64,000 nt of DNA from the NCBI GenBank assembly GCA_022495995.1, contig JAFEMH010005379.1, positions 62,001 through 126,000 of the forward strand, given 5' to 3'. Source of the DNA: Adenophora triphylla var. japonica (lineage: Eukaryota; Streptophyta; Magnoliopsida; Asterales; Campanulaceae). The translations under genes were made by a program, and so were the position numbers. Under the pieces are notes generated by a model, which did not search any database, had not been told where the DNA came from, and was given only the letters and a program-made list of their open reading frames with translations. The first letter of the stretch is position 1. Every line of letters starts with the position of its first letter. This document shows, piece after piece, positions 52,745 to 64,000 of this stretch.

Positions 52745-53131
52745 GCTAGAAAAGATGTTGAACGGGCTTTTGGAGTTCTACAATTCCGGTTCGCATTTAT
52801 CAAACGCCCATGTCTTATTTGGGATCGCCATAGCATCGGAAGAATTATGATGGCTTGTATCATCATGCACAATATGATAGTAGAGGATGAACGAGACACA
52901 TATCAGACTTATTATGATCCTGCAGAATTTCAAAATGATAAACCTACAAACTGTCAAAATGGAGTGGTGGAAGAAGATGATGATCAACCTTTTCAATATT
53001 GTACCGAACGAGTTGCAAATTTATCGACATATATGACTAACAGAGCACAACTCCGTAATAGAGAAGCCAACAAAGCTCTTAAAGATGACTTGATCGAGCA
53101 CATATGGCAAAAATTTGGTAATAATAATTAA
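52745..53131 (+). pseudogene. Harbinger DDE nuclease, C-terminal fragment
   Basis: Frame of 128 codons beginning ARKDVERAFGVLQFRFAFIK, the line that holds the last catalytic glutamate of DDE_Tnp_4 (plant PIF/Harbinger nuclease), then RIMMACIIMHNMIVEDERD. The upstream DD residues are absent because of the internal deletion. The rest (VANLSTYMTNRAQLRNREAN) is the usual end, with a stop 380 bp from the right terminus. The intact enzyme cuts at element ends and inserts at TTA; this part alone would not. Confidence 0.9.
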
Positions 53132-53758
53132 ATATGAAATTTCAATTTATGTATTTGTAATTTTATTTTTGTGATGTATTTATAAAAAGTGAATTTGAAT
53201 TTCAAATGTAACTTCATTTTTATATTTTTTATATATCGTATTTTTGTATAATAATTATATAAATTTAGAAGCTGTAAAATATTTTATAAATTTATTACAA
53301 TGCAAAAAATAAGAAAAATGAGGTTAATAATATATGTAATAAAAAATAAAGAATAAATGATATTTGAGTTGGGTTGGTTGGTTGGATTGGATTGTGAATA
53401 AAGTTAAAAAATGAAGAAGATTGGTTTGGATTGTAGATGATATATGTGGAAGAGAGAGAAATAATATTATATTGTTGGATTGGATTGGATTGGGTTGTTG
53501 ATAAAGGAGGTCTTAGAGCCACTCTTGAAATATTATCATAGGGCTGGAAATGGTTCGGTTTAGTTCGATTTGGGCAAGTTTAGAAGTCAAACCGCTAGCA
53601 TCGGTTTGGAGAAATTTCAAATCGAGCTAAACCATAAAAGAATTCAGACCGAGCTAAACCAAACCGCTATGGTTCGTTCTAAACCGCGATTTGATTTTGC
53701 GATTCAGGCCACGGTCTAAACGCGATCTAGACCACGATCCGAACCACATTTCAAATCA

Positions 53759-54308
<550 letters not shown>

Positions 54309-54340
54309 AGCTGACTCTGCTGAGAAATGTGTAAGATTGA

Positions 54341-54342
54341 GA

Positions 54343-54429
<87 letters not shown>
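54341..54429. repeat. (TG)n/(GA)n microsatellite
   Basis: About 18 bp of TG followed by some 70 bp of GA. In the sense of the captured KARI gene this is a TC-rich 5' leader. Confidence 0.97.
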
Positions 54430-54433
<4 letters not shown>

Positions 54434-54837
54434 AACGGGGAAGAGAGAGAAAGGATTTGGGAATATGAAAGTGAGGCGCTGAGGTTTGAATGGTTATCTA
54501 GGGTTTTTAAAAATCAAAGTCTGAGATCAACTAAGAATTTAAAGGGTCGGTCAGGATCACGGTTTGACGGTTCGGCTCATGGCTCGATTTGACAATTCGG
54601 TTTAATGGTTCGGTTTCATGGTTTCAAACCGCAATTCGGTCTCAAACGGTTCGGTTCGGTTTGGCTCAGTTCGGTTTAGGAGTGCCAAACCCCAAGCTGA
54701 GCTGAACCACATGATTTGTTAATTTCTCAAATCAAGCTAAACCACTTATATTAGAAATCGAACCAAACCGCATAATTTATCTCAATTCAACTCCAAATCG
54801 CAATTTGAGACGAACCACTTCCACCGTTATATTATCA

Positions 54838-55384
54838 AACTTCATTCATTTTTCATTATATCTTGCCAAGCTCCCAAATCAAAGTTTCATGAACCAATAA
54901 AATTAAGAAATTTGTTGCATAAATTAAATATTATTTTTCCCTTCATTTTTTTAATCATTAAAAATTTATGGCAAAAATGCACAGAGTTCCATACTCCAAA
55001 ATATGATGGGATTCTTGAAAAGTATACTTCTATGGACTTGCACTGTAGACATAAAGACTTGTACGCTGGACTTTTGAGTCATTTTCTTTTAAGATCTTCA
55101 GTGCAATGCCTCCTCACATGAGCCATTTCACTGTACTTCTCACTAGAAATTGACACAAAAGTGTCAGAATGATGTCACATTACAAATTTTACCATTAGAC
55201 TACCCCCATTTCCTTCCCCAATTTCATTCAACACTTTTTACACTTTTCTCATCCACCTAATATTTCATCTATCCAATTCATTTAACTCCCTACAATAACT
55301 AACTTAAACTAAATTTCAACTCCTTTCAACTCATCATTCTATACCTCACCACTTTTATTTTATTTATATTCTCTGTTTTTGAAA
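54838..55384. other. AT-rich spacer
   Basis: No gene, terminal repeat or array recognised. Confidence 0.45.
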
Positions 55385-55870
55385 AGTGAATGTTTTTTTT
55401 TGTGTCCAAATCAAATAAAACTTATATCAATTTGTAGGAAAAAAAATGATAAATTTTGATGAAAAAATAATTTACTAGGTAATAATTCAGCCCAAATTGA
55501 AAACTAAGTGTTTTTTTTTTTGTGTCCAAATCAAATGAAACTTATATCAATTTGTAGGGAAAAAAATGATGAATTTTGGTGAAAAAAAAATTAAAAAAAA
55601 ATTAATTTACTAGGTAATAATTCAGCCCAAATTGAAAACTAAGTATTTTTTTTGTGTCCAAATCAAATGAAACTTATATCAATTTGTAGGGAAAAAAATG
55701 ATGAATTTTGGTGAAAAAAAAATTAAAAAAAAATTTAATTTACTAGGTAATAATTCAGCTCAAATTGAAAACTAAGTGTTTTTTTTTTTTTTGTGTCCAA
55801 ATCAAATGAAACTTATATCAATTTGTAGGAAAAAAAATGATGAATTTTGATGAATTTTTCTTTTTATTTT
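55385..55870. repeat. Four tandem units of about 117-136 bp
   Basis: Each unit has TTTGTGTCCAAATCAAATGA, AACTTATATCAATTTGTAGG, GATGAATTTTGGTGAA and (first three) TAATTCAGCCCAAATTGAAA. Length differences come from oligo-A and oligo-T runs. Confidence 0.93.
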
Positions 55871-56453
<583 letters not shown>

Positions 56454-56806
56454 ATATAAATTTTTCAACTTCCGTATCCTTATTTCCTAATATCTCACTC
56501 TTTCAATCTCTCCCTATTTTGGACTTACTGATCAAAATAAAAATTTATCTAATATAAGATCATTTAACCAAGATTTTCAGATTATAAATCTCCCCCTGAA
56601 TGGAAGTAATTGCAGATGTGTCAACACATCCACACAAAACTGCATAAACAAGTGTTAGCACCAAAAGTTGCAGTTTAACAGACTAAAACTAAAGAAGCAT
56701 CCAGACAATTGTTTTAGGGATTACAAACCAAATCAAAACTAACAAATAACGAAAACATAAAATTGTTTATCACCATATCAAGAAAAAATAATAATCTCCC
56801 CTGAGT

Positions 56807-57571
56807 TTAAGCTTCCCAACTTCCCCATTCAGAGACATCAATAGCAGCAGCAAAAACAACATCAGCACCAGCAGCACCAGTAACATCTTCTTCTCCCCCT
56901 TTTTGACTAGAAAGAGTAGTCTTCCATTTCTGAAGTCCTACCTTCAAAACCTTCACATTCTTGGCATGAGTCTGGGGGGCAATCAGTTGAGTAGTGAGAG
57001 CTGTGAAAAGAACTTCAGTTGCAAGGATTTTTGCATCTAGGGCCTTTATTTTATCATCAAAGGAGGTTGCAGATGTGTGGCTAGATGTGGCCACATTATG
57101 ACTCACACCTTCAGTTTCAGCCCCTAATGGCAGATCCACAAACCTCTGTTTTGGGTCTAGAAGGTTCTTGGATTCTTTGATCAGTTTAAACTCATTCACT
57201 CTAGCTTCACCCCTTTCTATTTTTACCCCTTGAGCAACTAGGATTTGAGAGATGAGGGAGGGGTAAGGTAGGGACCATTTCTTGGATGGGGATTCACAAT
57301 ATCCACAGATTTTTCTAAAGATGAACTCCCCAAAATTAATGTTCTTTTTGGCACCCAGCCTATATAGCAAATCAGCATGAACCCTAGTCACTGAGGTTTT
57401 GTTATTTGATGGACAAAGATTGGCAGTAAGAATGAGATGGAGAAAGCAATTGAAGGAGGCGAGTGAACCATTACCTAGGTCCTTTAGTTTTGAGGGCCAA
57501 GCATTTAGCTTCTCATGAGTTAAAATGGATACTAGTTCATCCTCTAAAATCTCACAAACTTCATCACCCAC
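56807..57571 (-). CDS. Antisense gene of the left Tat unit, Transposase_32-like (putative plant transposon protein)
   Basis: A 254-codon minus-strand frame. The core FNCFLHLILTANLCPSNNKT, RVHADLLYRLGAKKNINFGE and SLPYPSLISQILVAQGVKIE matches the 'putative plant transposon protein' domain (PF20167, Transposase_32) found as extra genes in plant retroelements. The C-terminal third is Ala/Ser/Thr-rich with a helical stretch (DDKIKALDAKILATEVLFTA). The function of the domain is not known to me. Upstream on the same strand (57652) a leader reading MGKGKMVIDVEVAPP resembles the start of the right unit's antisense gene but meets a stop. Direction is opposite to gag, as with the other two Tat units. 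Confidence 0.7.
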   Translation of the reverse strand: MGDEVCEILEDELVSILTHEKLNAWPSKLKDLGNGSLASFNCFLHLILTANLCPSNNKTSVTRVHADLLYRLGAKKNINFGEFIFRKICGYCESPSKKWSLPYPSLISQILVAQGVKIERGEARVNEFKLIKESKNLLDPKQRFVDLPLGAETEGVSHNVATSSHTSATSFDDKIKALDAKILATEVLFTALTTQLIAPQTHAKNVKVLKVGLQKWKTTLSSQKGGEEDVTGAAGADVVFAAAIDVSEWGSWEA

Positions 57572-57585
57572 CTCTTCTAAAATGT

Positions 57586-57612
57586 CCCAAAGGTTTTAAA
57601 TGTTTAGGGTTC
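57586..57612. repeat. 27-bp segment inverted relative to the right Tat unit
   Basis: CCCAAAGGTTTTAAATG...GGGTTC here equals, with one mismatch, the reverse complement of 63404-63430. The flanking sequence on its right (AGGGAGGGG.., CGACATCAATAACC) is in the same orientation in both units. Confidence 0.85.
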
Positions 57613-57951
57613 AGGGAGGGGCGACTTCGACATCAATAACCATTTTTCCTTTACCCATAACGGCAACTAGAAAGTAAACGAAGAAATGAGAAAGAGAAAA
57701 CTCACCGGAAAGAAGACGGGGATTTAGCGCCGGTGAAGTGAAGACTATTTTGAAGAAATTTGGTTTCAAAATTAAATTAATATGAAGAGACTGCTACAGT
57801 CGCCTACAAAGCCCATAATAGCCCTAATTTCTCGAATACTGTGCGAGCCAACCACCTCATCAACTCCCTTTCAAGACCGATGCGACACTTGGCAAAACAT
57901 CAAAACTTTCCGTATTTCAGCATGGAAAAACCTTAATATTTTGGGGGCAAT

Positions 57952-58524
57952 TGTTTCACCCTAAAATTTCCACTCAGCATGTTCTACATCTTGGACATCC
58001 ATCTTGAGGTAACGTCTTTACTTACATCTTAGACTAACGCCTTGAAACTGTTTGTTGTTTCCTATTTTTCAGGAACGGAATGATGAATAAATAATTCACT
58101 CATCTGACCATTTGGACTTGGTTAAACGACGACATAATGACCCAATTTACCAACCTGTGAGATAACGGCTGATCTTCATCAACAAATGGCGAGATTCTAG
58201 GCGAAATATCAGCATGGCATTCAAGTTGTTATTTTTCAGTTACGATCATGTATATATATTACCCTTAGAACGCACTTGTATTCACGTTACACATTCTTAC
58301 TTACTCTCATACTGCACTTGTACTCAAAAGCTACGATATTGAATAATACTTTTTTGGTTTAGGTAGGCTTTTCCAAAAGCCTCCCGAGGTTTTCCCCCTC
58401 GAACGATTGTTCAATAGGTTTTCTCGTTACATCCTTGCGTTCATCTTGTTTTGTGAATTATATTCCATTTGTACCCAAACATCCTTGATAAGATAAATTT
58501 AATTGTCGAAATTTGTCCAAAACA
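57952..58524 (+). repeat. LTR of the Tat units (573 bp), 5' LTR of the right unit
   Basis: Starts TGTTTCACCCTAAAATTTCC after the polypurine tract, ends GTCCAAAACA before the PBS. Its partner begins at 63766 and runs off the window. Confidence 0.88.
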
Positions 58525-58527
58525 AAA

Positions 58528-58545
58528 TTGGCGCCGTCTGTGGGA
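58528..58545 (+). other. Primer-binding site of the right Tat unit
   Basis: TTGGCGCCGTCTGTGGGA four bases after the LTR end, the usual Tat-type primer site. Confidence 0.88.
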
Positions 58546-58572
58546 ACTTTGGTTTTTTAGATTCCAATCAAG

Positions 58573-59886
58573 ATGAGCAATCCGACTTCAGCTATGTCTA
58601 CCCCCATCATCGCAACTGGGGCAAGAACCAGCACGTCAAGCTTGCCTGTGACGTCTAGCATGCATTCACATGTGGGCTCTAGCGCTGTCACACCTCAAAA
58701 CCAAGGGCTCAACCTGGGTGGATCTTCGTCCATGACGCTGCCTGGAATCTCGTTAGAAGTTATAACTGCCATGACATCTATGATGCACCAATTGAAAGAC
58801 CAGATCGACGGGTAGCAACATGCCAATCAGATGATTTTCAATCACATCAATAGGTTACGACATGATTTCTCGGCTTCAGGGTTCAACATTCCCATAGTCA
58901 GCATGTCAGAGACCTCACCTTTGCAACCTAGGACTCTTTTCTCGGATGCTAGGATGAGTGCAAGTGGTGGTCAAGGCAACATGTCCATGTTCAGTACTGT
59001 TCAGACTGAAAGCACCACCGTTACATCCAACCCGATGCCGCTGTCATCATGTTTTACATTTCCAACCCCACCTCCTGTGAGGCAAACATGGAGTTTTAAC
59101 GTGTTCAATACTCCTTTCAATCCCTTTGTTGCCACTAACCCTGTTGCAGATACCGCCCTTGCAAGGGAAGTGCAGCAGCTCAAGGACATCCTCATGAAGG
59201 TTCCAAGAGTCACCTTGCCCTTCAACCAAGCATCTCCAACCAGCCATCATGATTCGTGTTTTGTTCCTTCTATAGCCGGGGTGGAGACCCCTAAGAAATT
59301 CCAAGTACCTCCCATGAAGCAATATGATGGCACAACAGATCCTGCAGAGCATATAGCCCTGTACCAAGAGAAGATGGATATCATCAGCATACCCCCTTAT
59401 CTTAAAGAAGTTTGCTTGTGCAGGGGTTTTCGATCCACCTTATCTAGTCCCGCCTTGATGTGGCTGACTAATCAGCCTATGAACTCCATCTCATCTTACT
59501 CTCAATTAATTAACATGTTTCTTAACCAATTTTCTTGCAATCGTGTGTTTGAAAAATTAACAAGTGACCTTTACAGGATTGTGCAACAACCTGACGAAAC
59601 CTTCAAAGACTACATGTTCAGGTTCAACAAGGAGGCCGTAAGCATTCCTCACATTGACGTGTCGACTACAATAGAAGCTTTCAGGATGGGCCTGAAGAGA
59701 GAATCCCCATTCTACCAAGATATTGTCATGTTCCCATCTAGAAGCTTAGAAGAAGTCAAAATGAGGTCCATTCGTTTCATCAGGCTGGAAGAAGACATGA
59801 TGATTCATGGCAACGCGTCAAAGAAGACGCCTACCTATGAAACTCCCGACAGGCCTCCTACATGCAATGCACAACTTAGGTGGTAA
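58573..59886 (+). pseudogene. Gag of the right Tat unit, one in-frame stop
   Basis: Starts MSNPTSAMSTPIIATGART with a Ser/Thr-rich head. An in-frame TAG at 58813-58815 interrupts it, and the same frame continues to 59886. The Retrotrans_gag core is well kept: KKFQVPPMKQYDGTTDPAEH, LYQEKMDI, WLTNQPMNSISSYSQLINMF, LYRIVQQPDETFKDYMFRFN and EAFRMGLKRESPFYQD. This domain forms the particle shell. The stop could be read through or be simple decay. After the stop at 59886 the frame shifts before the zinc finger. Confidence 0.9.
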
Positions 59887-59939
59887 GGCGAGGTGGCCGA
59901 AGGCAGCTGACAAATCATCATCCTAGAAAGATAAATCAA

Positions 59940-60713
59940 AATGGTGTGCTTACCATGAAGATTTTGGTCATACTACTGATAATTGCATCGCCTTGAGAAA
60001 AGAAATTAGCTACTTACTTTCAAAAGGACTCCTCAAAGATTTGCTGGGGAAAAGAAAAGGACGGGCTAAAACAAAAGTGGCCATCGCTAACGCTCCATCT
60101 TTACCTCCTCCTACAACTAAGGTGATCAACTTTATCACAGGTGGATCAGACATTTGTGGAACCACGTATTCTGCAGCAAAGCATCATGCTAAGGATTCCA
60201 AGGAGGATAAGATGAAATTGCCAACTAGGCATCCAGATCACTCGCTGGGAGAACAAATTATTTTCGATGACGATGATAAAGAAGACGTCTTAGACCCACA
60301 CCATGATGGTCTAGTGCAAGGTGAAGCGCATCTTAATCGACAATGGCAGTTCAGTCAATTTGATCATGAAGAGCACCTTAGAAGAAATGATGATCCCCCT
60401 ATCAGAGGTAGTGAGGAACTCCTCCATTTTGGTAGGTTTCAGTGGGGAAATCAAACAGACAATTGGAGAAATCAAATTGCCCATCTATGTAAAAGGGATG
60501 AATTCTATGGAAAGGATTTGCGTGATTGACTGCCCATCTTCTTATAACGTCATCTTGGGCAGACCTTGGATCCATAACATGAAAGCAGTTCCTTCTACGT
60601 ACCATCAATGTGTCAAGATGCCAACGCCTTGGGGAGTAATCAAGGTGAAGGGAGATCAACAAGCTGCAAAGGAATGCTACAAAATGGATATGGAAGCGTG
60701 TTCTACTCATTGA
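59940..60713 (+). pseudogene. Gag finger and aspartic protease of the right Tat unit
   Basis: WCAYHEDFGHTTDNC with LRKEISYLLSKGLLKDLLGK is the C-x2-H-x4-GH-x-T-x2-C finger, the same type as the pair in element I gag. After an acidic stretch and a frame change, VKRILIDNGSSVNLI (about 60315-60360) is the protease active-site loop, with DNGSS in place of the usual DTGSS; Tat proteases commonly vary at this second position. IGEIKLPIYVKG and YNVILGRPWIHNMKAVPSTY are the later protease strands. The frame ends at 60713 where RT would begin. Confidence 0.85.
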
Positions 60714-61866
60714 GCGTGACTTGTGAAGAAGAAAGTCTAAATGCACCTTAAAATCCGTAACAATGAAGATGTCGAACCATACCTGTTAGATGACTGGTTG
60801 GGACTAGGGCAGGCCATCATCCTCATAATGATTTCAAGATGGCACCACCATCATCCTCCAATACAGTGCCAAGGGCTACGCCTCGAGCACTATTACGTGT
60901 AAGTTAAAATTCATTACCATTTTAACGCTAAGGTACGAACCCCTTCTTAAAATTAATTTCTATTTCCTTTGAATTTATTATTCCTTTTATTTAATCAAAA
61001 TCCCTACTGACTTAAGCATGGGAGGGGTGTTAGCTAAGCTAACACCCAATCGTAAGATGTTCTTGTGATGCAAGATGGACACCCCTGAGCATTGGATAAA
61101 TGACATTAGAAAGTCACTTGACAAGCCCCTTGAAGGGACAAACGTCTCTCGATAGTATAAGGTATATGATCCCTCCATACTTAAAAGAATTTTTACAATG
61201 TACTTGTGGAACCATGATTATAACCGCCTGGGCGCACGTTTTTCACACTTGATTTATAAAAGCAAATACAATTCACCTTGTCAGGGGAATTGCATCTGCT
61301 ATTTTGAAATTCAATACGTGAACTAAGGATTGTAACATTAACATGTTACCTAAGGACTCCGAAAAGTGACATTTCTACATGTCACCTACAACTTGGTTAT
61401 AACATCGTTGCATGTTATCTTTACAACTTGGTTATAACATCGTTGCATGTTATCTATACTTATTGGTTACAACACTTGTACGTGTTATCTTTCGTACCTA
61501 GCGGAAAAATAATCAAATGTATAAAAACATCCAAAAATATCATGGTGACCAAAGTTAACCAAAAAACTAAGATGTTGGACCAACCCAACACCATCAAAAG
61601 CTAAATGTCTGGACTCTTATGAGCCACTTACAAAAACCACAAATGTAAAGCTGTTCTAGGGGCCAACCCCCTATTCTAAAACCCAAGTTAACTTGCCAAC
61701 AAAGGCATGACCAAATAAAACATAAACATTATTTTAAAATGTAAAAAGTAAATTGTTTCTATGCAGCAGGTACACCAACTTCCTTACCATCATCTTCCTT
61801 GGCAGATGTTCCAGCTTCCTCCTTCTCTTCCTCCTCTCTTGCTCCTTCTTGTTCCGTTACCTTGAC
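60714..61866. other. Spacer between protease and antisense gene
   Basis: 1.15 kb without RT or integrase similarity on either strand. It contains the hairpin array at 61332-61488 and a Pro/Thr-rich stop-broken stretch near 60840-60900. Confidence 0.6.
61332..61488. repeat. Five tandem hairpins with changing but paired stems
   Basis: Stems: GTAACAT/ATGTTAC (61332), GTGACAT/ATGTCAC (61366), ATAACAT/ATGTTAT (61399 and 61434) and ACAACAC/GTGTTAT (61469), with 4-6-base loops, at 33-35-bp steps. Differences between units fall on both sides of a stem together. Confidence 0.92.
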
Positions 61867-63472
61867 TTAATTTGAATTTACCTCACCCACGTCCACATCT
61901 TCGCATAAGAACGCATTTAGCATGGCCACTTCGTCTTCGATCCTCCAGGCACTGTGCTTTCCAGCCTCGAATTCCTTGATCATGTTAATTTTACTCTCCA
62001 TCACCGCCTTGGTGGCGTCAGCCATGAATTTCTCCTTTGCTTTTTGCAGTTCCTTTATGTTCTCTTCCTCCACCTTCAACATCCTGGTGGTAAGACTCAC
62101 TAAATCTTTTTCTGCCTGCTCCGCTCTTACATTTGTTTGTTCAACTTTTGCACCCGCTTGATCAACTCTTCCACCTTCTGCCCTTGCTTTTCGGGCCCAG
62201 ATATTGATTTGATCCTCCTTCACTTCTACCTATTTTACCAAAGAATCCATAAAATTCATCACCTGTAAAATATGTTCTCGTGTCAAGCGATTAAACACCT
62301 AGAAGAGTCTATGCAAATCAGAAAGGGGATTTTTTACCTTCTCCCAAGCACTTTCTATGTTGGTCTTCACATTCTCCATTTTCAAATCCTCCTCCACCGT
62401 AATAACCGTATCATCTACCTTCCTCTTCTTTCTTGCCTTGGTTGAACTATCTCCCTTCGGGAGAGGGGGTTTACCTCCTTCCAACTTCACACCAACCTTA
62501 GCCCTCAAACTGGACAGAATGTCATTCACATCAAAACCTGCTTTCGAACGGGTCACTGCATCATGGAAATGAGAAGGATCACATGGATACCAAAATCAAG
62601 AATATTATTTATGAAGAAGACTTTACCAGATGACATCTTGACTGGACAGGCACTGACAGAAACTCTCTCCTCCTCTCTAGAGTCTTCCCCAACTAATTCA
62701 ATAGGAGTAGGCCAATATTTTCGCAAGGACTCAGGAGACAGATTCAAGATCAGATCAACATTAGCAGCAGTTTCTTCTGACGGTGGGAATAACTCCTCCA
62801 TTGATGCAACTACGCAAGAAGGAAGCGAACCGCTTGTCAAAATAATAATCAAGCAAGATGGAAAGATGTAAGCAAAACGATAAATCAACCTCTACCTTGA
62901 CGGTTCCAAGCGGACACCATCTCCTTGCCTCCCTCCAAACTCGCTTTCTTCACATAAAAATACTTGTGTTTTCACCCTTTATCTGCTGCGTCTAGACCTA
63001 AAACCAAGGGATCCCTACCTGGACTAATCCTAAAATTGAATCTACCATTCCAAAAAGCCCTAATGTTATAGGCAAAGACTAGATCTTCCAACCCAGCAAC
63101 AAGCCCCTGTTCAGCCAAAATTCTTTCTAGAGTGTGCAATATACGCCACCCGATGGGCATCAATTGGTAATACGACAGTTTTGTGACCTCAAAAAAGCAG
63201 ATTATCAGGGGGGAGAAGGGGAATTTCAAGCCTATGGTAAAGGGATATTTATAAAATCCTACCCAATCGACAGAGAAGCAATCAGCACTACACAATTCGC
63301 CAGGTACAAGGAACTCTGCATTCGGAGGAAACACGTTGTTCCTCTTTGGCGCATCAACATAGGACGCACTGAAGTTGCACCGTTCATCGTCTTTTTTCCT
63401 AATGAACCCTAAACAATTAAAACCTTTGGGAGGGGAGGCCTCGACATCAATAACCGTTTTTCCTTTACCCAT
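61867..63472 (-). pseudogene. Antisense multi-exon gene of the right Tat unit, Transposase_28-like
   Basis: Starts MGKGKTVIDVEASPPKGFN at 63472. The first exon (to about 62896) holds a domain matching 'putative gypsy-type transposon' Transposase_28 (PF04195): NAEFLVPGELCSADCFSVDW, YPFTIGLKFPFSPLI, YQLMPIGWRILHTLERIL, and KYFYVKKASLEGGKEMVSAW near the exon end. A TGA sits between ADKG and KHKYFY where tryptophan is usual, so it is probably dead. Later exon-like frames at about 62830-62631, 62555-62339 and 62270-61867 add an acidic linker, a KARKKRKV basic patch and a Lys/Glu-rich coiled coil (EQAEKDLVSLTTRMLKVEEE). Exon joins after the first are inferred. It runs against gag, ending before the spacer. 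Its role in the element is not known. Confidence 0.75.
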
Positions 63473-63751
63473 AACGACAACTAGAAAGTAAACGAAGAAA
63501 CGAGAAAGAGAAAACTCACCGGAAAGAAGACGGGGATTTAGCGCCTGTGAAGTGAAGACTATTTTGAAGAAATTTGGTTTCAAAATCAAATTAATATGAA
63601 GAGATTGCTACAGTCGCCTATAAAGCCCATAATAGCCCTAATTCCTCAAATATTGTGCGAAGCAACCACCTCATCAACTCTCTTTCAAGACCGAGGTGAC
63701 ACTTGGCAAAACATCTAGACTTTCCGTATTTCAGCATGGAAAAGTCTTAAT

Positions 63752-63765
63752 ATTTTGAGGGCAAT
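63752..63765 (+). other. Polypurine tract of the right Tat unit
   Basis: TTTTGAGGGCAATT directly before TGTTTCACCC; the left unit has the less altered TTTTGGGGGCAATT. Confidence 0.8.
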
Positions 63766-64000
63766 TGTTTCACCCTAAAATTTCCACTCAGCATATTTTA
63801 CATCTTGGACATCCATCTTGAGGTAACGTCTTGACTTACATCTTAGACTAATGCCTTGAAACTGTTTGTTGTATTTTTCCTATTTTTCAGGAACAGAATG
63901 ATGAATAAATAATTCACTCATCTGACCATTTGGACTTGGTCAAATGACGACATAATGACCCCATTTACCAACCTGTAAGATAGCAGCTGATCTTCATCAA
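63766..64000 (+). repeat. 3' LTR of the right Tat unit, cut by the window edge
   Basis: 235 bp visible, aligning to 57952 onward with scattered single differences and one 5-6-bp insertion near 63870. Confidence 0.9.

Larger units (their letters stand above)
50753..53512 (+). mobile_element. PIF/Harbinger transposon, internally deleted
   Basis: Termini GACCTTGTTTATC and (complement) GACCTCCTTTATC, 13 bp with two mismatches, flanked by TTA on both sides (50750-50752, 53513-53515), the PIF/Harbinger signature. It carries an ORF1-type DNA-binding protein (broken) and the C-terminal part of the DDE nuclease. The nuclease N-terminal half is replaced by 0.35 kb of short repeats. Sub-terminal GGATTGGATTG repeats are present at both ends. 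Non-functional on its own. Confidence 0.92.
57952..64000 (+). mobile_element. Right Tat unit: gag-protease element with an antisense gene
   Basis: LTR 57952-58524, PBS TTGGCGCCGTCTGTGGGA at 58528, gag 58573-59886, finger and protease 59940-60713, a spacer with hairpin repeats, an antisense multi-exon gene 61867-63472 and the next LTR from 63766. The PBS type and gag are those of Tat elements. There is no reverse transcriptase, RNase H or integrase between protease and the antisense gene, so it is non-autonomous. It is at least 6.05 kb; the far LTR is cut by the window edge. Confidence 0.85.

Overview
This is nuclear DNA from a flowering plant, almost certainly a eudicot. The evidence is one intron-rich chloroplast kinase gene (STN7), a captured piece of the chloroplast KARI gene, and a dense load of plant transposons: Tat/Ogre, Athila-like, Tekay-like and copia LTR elements, plus LINE, hAT, PIF/Harbinger and Stowaway elements. 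I recognise only one host gene that looks intact. Nearly everything else is mobile DNA, mostly broken. Element boundaries below are anchored on target-site duplications (TSDs), terminal repeats, primer-binding sites (PBS) and polypurine tracts (PPT) that I could read directly.

Layout. 1-11.57 kb: a minus-strand Tat/Ogre-type retrotransposon (element I) with 5' LTR, PBS, gag fragments, a 63-bp minisatellite and, on the opposite strand, an intron-containing plant-mobile-domain (PMD) gene. 11.58-17.2 kb: a LINE RNase H remnant split by a complete 5.1-kb copia element (copia-A, TSD TGCGG). 17.6-38.95 kb: a four-level nest. hAT-A (TSD CCCAGKCA) contains hAT-B (TSD GRTTCGCT), whose transposase is split by an Athila-like gag-only LTR element (TSD TCTTT), which itself holds copia-B (TSD AGTGA) and a Tekay-like element with 2.8-kb LTRs and a 237-bp interior (TSD TCGTA).

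39.2-49.4 kb: STN7 on the minus strand, ten coding exons, 581 codons. Its 6.4-kb sixth intron holds a small copia element with TA...TA ends and a solo Athila-like LTR; other introns hold Stowaway MITEs. 49.4-54.8 kb: a foldback MITE, a Stowaway, a PIF/Harbinger element (TTA TSD, 13-bp inverted ends) and a 1.3-kb hAT that captured exon 1, intron 1 and part of exon 2 of KARI. 54.8-56.5 kb: AT-rich spacer with a tandem array and a long (TA)n. 56.5-64 kb: two related Tat elements in an internal-LTR-internal-LTR arrangement. The right one has gag and protease but no visible reverse transcriptase or integrase, and an antisense multi-exon gene.

Two themes cut across the elements. First, each of three Tat-type units carries a different antisense gene (PMD; a Transposase_32-like domain; a Transposase_28-like domain) at or near its 3' end, as if that slot takes interchangeable cargo. 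Second, many unrelated elements carry small arrays of dyad-symmetric, often CpG-rich motifs (TATGTCGCGCGAC types, GCGGCCGC/GCGGTCGC types, CGGCCGTGCA, and five ATAACAT(N)ATGTTAT hairpins). In the last array the stems change in compensated pairs. These arrays are the least explained structure in the window.
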